NCBI GenBank assembly: GCA_016927905.1
Contig: JAFGLW010000013.1
Span: 62,001-126,000, forward strand
Length of the DNA: 64,000 bases
Direction of reading: 5' to 3'
Source: a candidate division CSSED10-310 bacterium
GTDB taxonomy: Bacteria > CSSED10-310 > JAFGJC01
Within the stretch, counting starts at the first letter, position 1. Each line of letters begins with the position of its first letter. Shown here piece by piece: positions 15,252-23,140 of the stretch. The notes under the pieces are model-generated. The model saw nothing but the letters and a program-made list of their open reading frames with translations, was not told the DNA's origin and made no database searches. A program made the translations under genes and the position numbers.

Positions 15252-17944
15252 AGATCGCTCTGGTCGGCCCCAGCCCGATACCCTATACGCGGGGTGGTGT
15301 CGAAAACCTGCTTCAGGGATTGCACGAAGCCATCAACCGGCTGACGGATCACTCCGCCGAACTCATCAAGATTCCTGTCCGGGAGGACGATTTCCGTTCC
15401 GTTCTGCAGGCTTACCGGACATTCTCAAAACTGAATCTGGATCATTTTGACCTGATCCTGACGGTCAAGTATCCGGCATGGATGATCCGGCATTCCAATC
15501 ACATCGTGTATCTCTGCCATCGTCTCAGAGGTCTATACGATACCTATTCCGACCGGCGGGCGGACGAACGCAGTCCATCCCTTTCGCCGATGCGGTTTCC
15601 GGGACCTCTGATCCGGCGGATTGTCCATATGCTGGACAATCGCGCTTTATGTCCGGAGCGGATTTCCCACATGTTCTGTATTTCAGGCACCGTTGCAGGA
15701 CGTGCGTCTTATTTTCATCCGGAACTTCCGCCGGCGGTGCTCCACCCTCCGCCATTGCTGCAACGCTTCGACTGCGCTGCCGGTGAATATTTCCTGGCTG
15801 TCAGTCGCCTGGATGCTCCGAAACGGATGGATTTGGTCATCCGGGCATTTCGGAAGGTTCCCGGCGACACACCGCTTCTGATTGGAGGCACGGGACCGCA
15901 GTATTCGTATTTGCGGCGGCTGGCCTCGATCGATTCCCGGATCCGGTTTGCCGGTGATGTTTCGGACGATCGGCTCAGAGATCTGTATGCTCATTCGATC
16001 GCGGTCATTTACGTGCCGCATGCGGAAGATTACGGATTTATCACCGTTGAAGCCATGATGAGCTCCAAACCTGTTGTGACCGCTGCCGATTCGGGCGGGC
16101 CGGTTGAATTCATCGAGGATGGGGTCACAGGGTTTGTAACGGCTCCGAATCCCGAACAGATCGCCGGGGCGGTCATCCGCCTGGATGCCGACCGCGGTCT
16201 TGCGGAGCGGATGGGTAGGGCGGCAAAGGACCGGGTGGCGAAGATCCGCTGGCGCGAAACCGTGGACACTTTATTGGCTCCGTACCGATACTGGCCAGAA
16301 CGGGCCGGGCGCAGAACCGGTGACCGGCGCCGGCTGCTGGTCCTGGTACCCTACAGCGTTCATCCTCCCCGGAGCGGCGGGCAGCGCCGGGTTGCAGCCT
16401 TGTATGCAGGTCTGTCCAAAGTCTACGATGTATGGCTGCTTGCCCTGGACCGTTACGGTGAACCGCATCAAACCCTGGAAATCAATCCGCATCTGCACGA
16501 AGTGCGGATCCCGGCGGCAATCGGTCAGGCCCGAATAGAATGGAACCTTGAACAGGAAACGAAAGTGGCGGTCACCGATGCGGCCATCCCGCGTCTTCTG
16601 CGCCGGACACCCAACTTCATCCGGGCTCTGGAACATTTCCTGGCATGCTCGGATGTGGTCATCTCCTCGCATCCCTATATGCACCCGTTCATACACAAAA
16701 CCGACCGGTGCCGGTTGGTCGTTCATGAATCCCATAATTTTGAGGCGGAACTGAAGTCGAGTATTTTATCGGATTCCCCTCCGGGGCGGAAACTGCTTCG
16801 CGATGTGATTGACAGCGAGAAACTGGCTGTCAGCCGATCTGATGTGCTGCTGACCGTATCGAAGGCGGAGGGTGAGAAAATTGCGCACCGTTACAGGCGC
16901 GTTCCCCCGAGCTTCAGTATCGTACCCAACGGGACGGACACCGCCGGCATCAGGCCGGCTGATCCCGGTGAGCAGCTGGCGGCTCGAGGGCATTTCGGGA
17001 TATCCGGGCAACCGTTGGCATTGTTCATGGGGGCATGGCATCCCCCGAACCTCGAAGCGTTCCGGTTTATTGTCGACAGGATGGCACCCGCTATACCTTC
17101 GATGATGTTCTTGGTAGTGGGGAGCGTTCTCGATCAGTATACAGCCCGGATCGGCCCGTTCCATCCGCCGTCCAACATCATTGCCACCGGTGTTGTGGAC
17201 GATGAAATCCGCCTGAAAGCACTGGCAGCCGCCGATATCGCCCTGAATCCGATGTTTTCGGGATCCGGTACCAATCTCAAGGTTCTGGAATACATGGCAG
17301 CGGGATTGTGTGTTCTATCGACGGAACTGGGTATTCGAGGCCTGGATGTCGCTGATGGCGACAACATTGTGATTGCCCATCCGGATGATTTTGTCCGGCT
17401 TGCCATCAAGCTGTCCGGGTCAACTGAGGAACGGCGGGAAATGGGGCGGACCGCCCGGTTGAAGGCTGAGCGGGATTTTGACTGGTCGTTGAGTGTGAAA
17501 GCCATGATTCATGCGCTTGAAAATGCCCTTCTGGATTCCGGACCCGTTCGGATTCCGATGGATGACGATTCGTTTTTCCCATGGGGATGGTATCCGGTGG
17601 AGCGATGGCCGGACGGATCTGATTTCCTGAGCGTGCGTTGGGCAAAACCGCACGCGGTGATGATTGTTCCGGCCAGAACCGGCATGGTTGAGCTTCGGTT
17701 GCGAATTTCGGGTTCCCCCAAAATCACCCGGCTGACTGTCAATATGGAGGAAACAACGGTATTGTGCGGGTCGGTGGGGAGCGAATGGCAGGATTTATCC
17801 ATTAAGCTGCCGCCCAGTCCGGGTTTAGATTACCGCCGGCTGGAGTTCAGGTCGGATGCGTGGAGTCCCGTGGATGGCGGATCGACGGATAGACGCATTC
17901 TGGGAGTGGCGGTAACCGGGATCCGCCTGGAAGAAGCGCAGTGA
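15248..17944 (+). CDS. Two-headed glycosyltransferase with C-terminal beta domain
   Basis: 898 residues containing two complete GT-B enzymes. Unit 1 (about 1-350) starts MKIALVGPSPIPYTRGGVEN and has SRLDAPKRMDLVIRAF and EDYGFITVEAMMSSKPVVTA. Unit 2 (about 365-755) starts RRLLVLVPYSVHPPRSGGQ and has GAWHPPNLEAFRFI and GSGTNLKVLEYMAAG. A final ~130-residue beta domain (from FFPWGWYPVERWPDG) resembles a segment in the membrane protein ending at 42518. Bifunctional GTs of this kind often add two sugars in turn. ATGA overlap with the preceding gene and GTGA with the next show translational coupling. Confidence 0.85.
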   Translation: MKIALVGPSPIPYTRGGVENLLQGLHEAINRLTDHSAELIKIPVREDDFRSVLQAYRTFSKLNLDHFDLILTVKYPAWMIRHSNHIVYLCHRLRGLYDTYSDRRADERSPSLSPMRFPGPLIRRIVHMLDNRALCPERISHMFCISGTVAGRASYFHPELPPAVLHPPPLLQRFDCAAGEYFLAVSRLDAPKRMDLVIRAFRKVPGDTPLLIGGTGPQYSYLRRLASIDSRIRFAGDVSDDRLRDLYAHSIAVIYVPHAEDYGFITVEAMMSSKPVVTAADSGGPVEFIEDGVTGFVTAPNPEQIAGAVIRLDADRGLAERMGRAAKDRVAKIRWRETVDTLLAPYRYWPERAGRRTGDRRRLLVLVPYSVHPPRSGGQRRVAALYAGLSKVYDVWLLALDRYGEPHQTLEINPHLHEVRIPAAIGQARIEWNLEQETKVAVTDAAIPRLLRRTPNFIRALEHFLACSDVVISSHPYMHPFIHKTDRCRLVVHESHNFEAELKSSILSDSPPGRKLLRDVIDSEKLAVSRSDVLLTVSKAEGEKIAHRYRRVPPSFSIVPNGTDTAGIRPADPGEQLAARGHFGISGQPLALFMGAWHPPNLEAFRFIVDRMAPAIPSMMFLVVGSVLDQYTARIGPFHPPSNIIATGVVDDEIRLKALAAADIALNPMFSGSGTNLKVLEYMAAGLCVLSTELGIRGLDVADGDNIVIAHPDDFVRLAIKLSGSTEERREMGRTARLKAERDFDWSLSVKAMIHALENALLDSGPVRIPMDDDSFFPWGWYPVERWPDGSDFLSVRWAKPHAVMIVPARTGMVELRLRISGSPKITRLTVNMEETTVLCGSVGSEWQDLSIKLPPSPGLDYRRLEFRSDAWSPVDGGSTDRRILGVAVTGIRLEEAQ

Positions 17945-19311
17945 ATCATCGGATGAGAATTGCCGTGTTTTCACCGGTATCACCGGTTAAAAGCGGTGTT
18001 TCCCGGTATACGGAGCAACTGGTCACACGTTTGCACGAATGGATGGATATCGATGTTTATCTGGACGGCTATGGACCGGAATCGGATATCTTCAGTGGAA
18101 TTGTCAAGGCCAGGCACCGGCGTGAATTTGAGTGGCGGCATCTGGTCGATCCGTACGATTCAATTCTCTATCATATCGGCAACAACCGGTGCCATCATTA
18201 TATCTATCCGGTTATGTTCCGCCATCCCGGGGTTGTCGTTCTGCATGATGTGAATTTGCACAGAGCAAGGGCATTCGGTCGTTTCAAGGAAAACAGGCTG
18301 GGGGATTACCTGGAAGAAATCCGGTATTGCCATGGAGAGACCGGGGAAGGCGTGGGCTGGATCGTGGCGAAGGGTTTTGCCGGACAATTGATATACGATC
18401 GGTTTCCCATGCTGAAGGACGTTTGCGAAGCCGCGTGCGGTATCATTGTGCACAATGATTACTCGAAACAGGCCGTGCTGGACACCGGAGTCGTCAAGCC
18501 GGTCAGGATCGTTCCGTTTCCCTATCACCCGGAACCCCTTCCCGAACCGGGGGAAGCCAGGAGTGAACTGGGATTGCGCTCCGACCGGCTGGTGATAGCC
18601 GCATTCGGTTTCGTCGTTCCCGGGAAGGGATTGGAAAGCACTCTCAAAGCTTTCGAGCGGTTTGCAGCTCATCATGGGAACTGCTGTTTTCTGATGGTGG
18701 GGGAATGCCTTGATCCAGAGTATCTTGACGGGCTGATGCAATCTCTGCCGCCCGGGATTCAAAACAGCGTGGTATACACCGGATTTGTACCGGAAGAAAC
18801 CTTTCGCCGATATATTGCCGCAGCGGACATCTGTGTGAACTTGCGATATCCTGCTCAGGGAGAAAGCTCCAGTGCTCTCCTTCGCGTCATGGGAGCATCC
18901 AAGCCGGTCCTGGTGTCACGGTACAGGCAGTACCGGGAACTGCCTGGAGACGCCTGTGTCCATATCGACCTGTATCCGGATGAGGCGGGTGCCGTTTTCA
19001 GGGCTTTGATTCAGCTTGCGGGTCATCCCGACGAGGCGGCACACATCGGGCGGCTGGCCAGGAAATATGTGGAGGAGAAGCATCGATCTGTCGAATGGGT
19101 TGATGGGATACGGGAATTCATCACCGATTCGGTGGCAATCCGGGAAAGCATTACGCCTTTTGCTTCTATAAGCGCGCTTTCCGGTTCCGGCATTCTGAGC
19201 ATTCCGGACCATGTTGCACTGGTTCTGACCGGGTGGGGGAGTTTTATTGAAGATGATATAATTCTTTCGGAAACGGATCGAATAATCGGAGAGTTGGGAA
19301 TTGAAGAATAA
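17941..19311 (+). CDS. GT4-type glycosyltransferase
   Basis: 456 residues, GT-B fold. Starts GTG at 17941 in the previous stop, or ATG 17953 (MRIAVFSPVSPVKSGVSRY). The donor half shows FGFVVPGKGLESTLKAF and the late motif with YPAQGESSSALLRVMGASK, which replaces the classical E-x7-E acidic pair with a single Glu; this is usual for the subfamily of O-antigen mannosyltransferases such as WbdB/WbdC relatives. A ~60-residue extension follows the catalytic domain. Part of the wzm-wzt operon. Confidence 0.82.
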   Translation: MNHRMRIAVFSPVSPVKSGVSRYTEQLVTRLHEWMDIDVYLDGYGPESDIFSGIVKARHRREFEWRHLVDPYDSILYHIGNNRCHHYIYPVMFRHPGVVVLHDVNLHRARAFGRFKENRLGDYLEEIRYCHGETGEGVGWIVAKGFAGQLIYDRFPMLKDVCEAACGIIVHNDYSKQAVLDTGVVKPVRIVPFPYHPEPLPEPGEARSELGLRSDRLVIAAFGFVVPGKGLESTLKAFERFAAHHGNCCFLMVGECLDPEYLDGLMQSLPPGIQNSVVYTGFVPEETFRRYIAAADICVNLRYPAQGESSSALLRVMGASKPVLVSRYRQYRELPGDACVHIDLYPDEAGAVFRALIQLAGHPDEAAHIGRLARKYVEEKHRSVEWVDGIREFITDSVAIRESITPFASISALSGSGILSIPDHVALVLTGWGSFIEDDIILSETDRIIGELGIEE

Positions 19312-21847
19312 CCGGATAAGCAGTCTGTTGATCCATCCGGTTCTCGCGGCCGGGATCGCGGTGTTGTCCGGAATTCTGGCTCTGTATATCTGGGAGCGTA
19401 CCGGGATACCGGAGCTGAAGGCGGGGAAATGGATCTGGTGTTCTCTTTACCCCCTCTCCATTTTCGGTTTTTCCCTGTTGGTTTCCCTGATGGTGCGCGG
19501 AGATCCGAGACTGTATTCTCATCTGGAACAGGACGGATGGTTCTCGCTCACGGTCATCCCGTTCCTTTTGATGCTTGTTTCCTGGAGTGTCTGGGACCGA
19601 TGGGAATTTATGTTTTCATTGTTTTATTTCGGCTGGATTGTGATGCGGGGTTGGTCGAGCCTGCTTCTTCTCAATCGGTTGTCTCCCAAGCGGCAGCACC
19701 ATTTCGCCATGGTATTGTATGCCTTTGTCGCATTCATTCTGGCGCTGTTTCAATTGCCTTCCTTTCCGGATATCCGGTCCGTTATCGTCCTGATCGGGGG
19801 ATGGGCCGCGGTTGTGGTTTTGGCAGGTTTGATCCGGAAGATTTCGGCGGCAGTTGTTGCATCGAACAAATCCGATCCAGGGGTGTCCAACGGCGTCGGA
19901 TTGCTGTCGATCCTGAGTCTCCCGTTGTTTACGAATCTGGACAGTATTCGGATCGAGCATTTCATCGGTATAGCGGTTCTGGGATTCTGGCTGAGCCTGT
20001 CTCTCAGGGGGGAACAATGGCTGCGTATCGGGTATCCGGCGGGTATCGCGCTGTTGGTTTTATCGAGTTTATCGGGACCGGCGAACTGGGGTATTGCAAT
20101 CTGGGCTGTGATGCTGATCGTCGTTTCGGGTTTGAAAACCAGGAAACATCTGGCGTTTCTTGAAATCACCGGATCGATCGCCATTGTTCTGGGGGGTGTT
20201 TTCGGGTCGGTTTTGATCCAGAACTCAATGTGGCTCCACAACCGGTTCATCTGGCCAGTGGATATTGGGGCCGTACTGCTCGCCGGATTGCTGGATGTAA
20301 AAGGCGGCCTTCTCTTCGCATCTCCATCGATCCTGTTCGCACTGACGGGATTGGTCTGGAGTTTTCGCAGAACCGGTGTGCAACCGTTTTTATTGAGACT
20401 CGGGTTTGCTGCTGCGATTCTGCCGGTTGCAGCGGTGTCGCTGTACCGTACCGGTGAAGGACCGCGGATGGTTGAGCTGATTCCTTCGGCTATGATGATC
20501 TGGCCGTTTGCCGCAGTATTTCTTGCCGAGGCAAAGAAACCGTTTGCGTTTGCATGGACCCGGTTCATCCTGATTGTTTCTTTTTGTGTATCCGGGCTGT
20601 TCTTCGCGTTCATGGCACTTCGGGATGCCTATGAACCGACGGTTCTGTCGTTACTGGCCCGGTACGGCGAACTGTCCGACCTGAACCTGGAAAAATATTT
20701 CCCGATATTCAATCATCTGACTGCCGGATGGAGTTTCAGTTCGGGAATTTGGCTTCTGGTATTTGGTCTGGGGATCGCGGTTGTATCGGTGGAGCGCTGG
20801 CTGGTTCGAAGGGAATTGAACGGGCATTGGGGAGAGATTGCGTTCCTGGTGCTGACGATCCTGCTGATCGGTGCAGCCATGGCTGCCACCCGGGATATTC
20901 AGCAGTGGACGGCGCTGCCGATCACCCGGGAGATTATACTTGACCAGCAGCAGACCGAAATGGTGATACTGGTGGACGAACCGGATCCGGTGTGGGGAAT
21001 CGAGTTGATATCCTGGCTGAGTCATTCCGTACATCTGACGCAGGAACAACCGGTGGGCAGAATGACTGCATTTTTTCTGGACGGGCATTCTTCGGAGATT
21101 TGGATTCGGGCCGGAGTCGAGACGGCGGAGCGTGTCTTCGGGCGGATGGATGTGCTCCGGGAAATACGCCATCATCAACCGCAGGTTTACAGCATGGAGC
21201 GGTTTGAGATGGACGATGGAAGCCATCAGGTCAAATTTGCCTACCGATCCCGGTGGTATCTCGACCGGCCTGGCGTCCTCCGCCGGATAGAATTTCAGAT
21301 GGATCCTGCATTATTTCCGTCGAATGTATCTCTCTCAGTCAAAGGGGTCCGGATCCGGAGAATGGATGCTGCCATGAACTGGGGGTCCCCGCAGCCCGTG
21401 AATTTATCTCAGAATCTGATTCTGGACACGGCCAATCCGGAATTCGCGACCGATTTGTCCGGCATGCCTCTGGTCCGCAAGATCCGCATCGTATCCAATC
21501 TCTCGAATGCTGCGGAAGTGCCGGACGGCGTAGCCATTGCCAGATTGGAGATTACCGGGAGATCCGGAGTCAAGATCGTGCATCATCTGAGAATCGGCGC
21601 TGATACCTCGGAATGGGCGTATGACCGTCCCGACCTGATCGGAAAGGTGCGTCATTCCAAAGCTTCCGTCGCCATGTCAAAACGCCAGCAGGATGCCTGG
21701 GACCGGGTATTTCTGTCTCACACATATGCCGCCACGAAAACCATTCACCCGCCGATAGCGCCGGCTGGCATTCGGATCAGGTATGCACTTCCGCCATCCA
21801 TCTGCCCCAACGGCCAGTTGGCAATCTATTCGATTACTTTTCTCTGA
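19301..21847 (+). CDS. Large polytopic membrane protein of the polysaccharide operon
   Basis: 848 residues; TTG start at 19301 overlaps the end of the previous gene by 11 bases. Residues 10-530 contain about 14 hydrophobic segments; residues 540-848 are soluble and, by position, probably periplasmic (LVDEPDPVWGIELISWLSH, RSRWYLDRPGVLRRIEFQMD). I do not recognise a catalytic motif: there is no DE/DD pair in the first loop as in GT-C enzymes, and no clear Wzy or WaaL signature. Role in the pathway (modification, ligation, anchoring) is inferred from operon position only. Confidence 0.75.
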   Translation: MKNNRISSLLIHPVLAAGIAVLSGILALYIWERTGIPELKAGKWIWCSLYPLSIFGFSLLVSLMVRGDPRLYSHLEQDGWFSLTVIPFLLMLVSWSVWDRWEFMFSLFYFGWIVMRGWSSLLLLNRLSPKRQHHFAMVLYAFVAFILALFQLPSFPDIRSVIVLIGGWAAVVVLAGLIRKISAAVVASNKSDPGVSNGVGLLSILSLPLFTNLDSIRIEHFIGIAVLGFWLSLSLRGEQWLRIGYPAGIALLVLSSLSGPANWGIAIWAVMLIVVSGLKTRKHLAFLEITGSIAIVLGGVFGSVLIQNSMWLHNRFIWPVDIGAVLLAGLLDVKGGLLFASPSILFALTGLVWSFRRTGVQPFLLRLGFAAAILPVAAVSLYRTGEGPRMVELIPSAMMIWPFAAVFLAEAKKPFAFAWTRFILIVSFCVSGLFFAFMALRDAYEPTVLSLLARYGELSDLNLEKYFPIFNHLTAGWSFSSGIWLLVFGLGIAVVSVERWLVRRELNGHWGEIAFLVLTILLIGAAMAATRDIQQWTALPITREIILDQQQTEMVILVDEPDPVWGIELISWLSHSVHLTQEQPVGRMTAFFLDGHSSEIWIRAGVETAERVFGRMDVLREIRHHQPQVYSMERFEMDDGSHQVKFAYRSRWYLDRPGVLRRIEFQMDPALFPSNVSLSVKGVRIRRMDAAMNWGSPQPVNLSQNLILDTANPEFATDLSGMPLVRKIRIVSNLSNAAEVPDGVAIARLEITGRSGVKIVHHLRIGADTSEWAYDRPDLIGKVRHSKASVAMSKRQQDAWDRVFLSHTYAATKTIHPPIAPAGIRIRYALPPSICPNGQLAIYSITFL

Positions 21848-21875
21848 AAACTTCCGGACAGGGAACGAAACGCCG

Positions 21876-22337
21876 TCAGCGGGAAAACGGATTCGACGAA
21901 TCACCGGCTGGCTCATCGTCCTCATCGCCGGTATCGATCTTGGAAGCGTCGTTTTCCAGGTACCATGTTCCATTGTTGTCATCCCCGGAATAACTCCACG
22001 TCCCGCTCATGTATGAAGAACTGTCCACCATCCCGAAAAAAGTGACGATTTCGGGATAAACGTCGATGATGAACCCGATATTTTCCCCGTCATACGAAGT
22101 ATTGCGGATGGTGATCCCGCCCCGGTAATCGCTGTATACACCGGAAATTTCCCTGCCGTCCTGCTCGAGATACATGTGGAATTCCCAGGCGGTTTTTGCG
22201 GATGGATTCAGTATTTTGCCGCTCCAGTAACCGGTCACATCGATTGTCGGTTCGTCCTGGGAGCATCCCGTCAAAATGATGAAGGTGATTGCCGCCGTCA
22301 TCAGAAATCGAAACGGCAGACCCTTTGTTATATTCAT
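21876..22337 (-). CDS. Small lipoprotein of unknown function
   Basis: 153 residues from ATG 22337, preceded by GGGAGG. Signal peptide ends in the lipobox ILTGC (C25). The mature part is a lipocalin-like beta pattern (TGYWSGKILNPS, WEFHMYLEQDGREISGVYSD, MSGTWSYSGDDNNGTWYLE) and an acidic tail. This layout (G-x-W-S-G ... L-x-Q-x-G-x-x-I-x-G) recurs in small secreted lipoproteins of several phyla with no assigned job. Faces the polysaccharide operon tail to tail. Confidence 0.75.
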   Translation of the reverse strand: MNITKGLPFRFLMTAAITFIILTGCSQDEPTIDVTGYWSGKILNPSAKTAWEFHMYLEQDGREISGVYSDYRGGITIRNTSYDGENIGFIIDVYPEIVTFFGMVDSSSYMSGTWSYSGDDNNGTWYLENDASKIDTGDEDDEPAGDSSNPFSR

Positions 22338-22436
22338 CCGTCCTCCCACAATCCGGCCCAACGAGCGGTTTAAATACTGAAACATCATTTGAATCGCTTG
22401 TCAACCGGGTTCTTCCTGCCGGATTCATCGATCGGA

Positions 22437-22445
22437 GGGGGGGGG
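22437..22445 (+). repeat. Run of nine G in the divergent intergenic region
   Basis: A homopolymer of nine G lies about midway between the divergent starts of the lipoprotein (22337) and the FHA gene (22546). Such tracts can change length by slippage and alter promoter spacing. No clear promoter pair could be placed around it. Confidence 0.6.
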
Positions 22446-22545
22446 AGATTCGTGGATGCGGGAAAAGGTTAAATAATCGCACTGTCTATTGACAATTCTC
22501 TCAGAGTGTTTCAAAAGTACTTTATGGGAGGAAAGAGGGAAAATC

Positions 22546-23139
22546 ATGAAGGTTTATTGTGACAACTGCATGGGGGAGAATGAAATTCCTGAATCGCAGG
22601 TGAAGAGCAATGGTTACAGGGCCTTGTGCCAGAATTGCGGTCACATGATCTATGTGGATGCAGATGCGGTGGATGCCCTGTTGTTACGGCGGAATCCCAT
22701 TGTCGACAGACAGCTGGACGATTTGGAGAATGACGCCACTGAAGAGATGAACTCAGTCGCTCAAAGCAATATTACAACAACCATTGCAGCCCGGCTTGAT
22801 CTTCCCAGAAAAACAACCTCGGAAGCGGTATTATCGATTCTTGACGGGCCCGACCTGGGACTTGAATTTGTCATGGACACCTCCAAGATCGTGATCGGGC
22901 GGAGGGGAGTGGACATCAATCTGAACGACCGGCTGGTATCGAGACGGCACGTGTCGATTGAAGCATCCGGCGGCCGGTATCTGCTCAAGGACCTGGGCAG
23001 CACGAACGGCACGTTCCTCAACGGATCCCCGGTAAGCATGGAATTTCTGCGGCATGGTGATGAAATTCAGATCGGGTCCACGCTGATTCGGTTCCGGATC
23101 AAATCCATCGAAGCGGATATTGTGGTCATCGATCGGTAG
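22546..23139 (+). CDS. Zinc-ribbon plus FHA-domain protein
   Basis: 197 residues from ATG 22546, with GGGAGGAAAGAGGG upstream; the frame's earlier start at 22489 has no support. N-terminal zinc finger of the MJ0042 type (YCDNCMGENEIPESQ ... ALCQNCGH). Residues about 95-190 are an FHA domain with IGRRGVDINL, RLVSRRHVSIE and LGSTNGTFLNG, so the phosphothreonine-binding Arg, Ser and Asn are all present. FHA domains dock onto Thr-phosphorylated partners. It ends one base from the convergent kinase-like gene, the only kinase-fold protein in the window, so it may report on a kinase encoded elsewhere. Confidence 0.92.
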   Translation: MKVYCDNCMGENEIPESQVKSNGYRALCQNCGHMIYVDADAVDALLLRRNPIVDRQLDDLENDATEEMNSVAQSNITTTIAARLDLPRKTTSEAVLSILDGPDLGLEFVMDTSKIVIGRRGVDINLNDRLVSRRHVSIEASGGRYLLKDLGSTNGTFLNGSPVSMEFLRHGDEIQIGSTLIRFRIKSIEADIVVIDR

Positions 23140-23140
23140 T

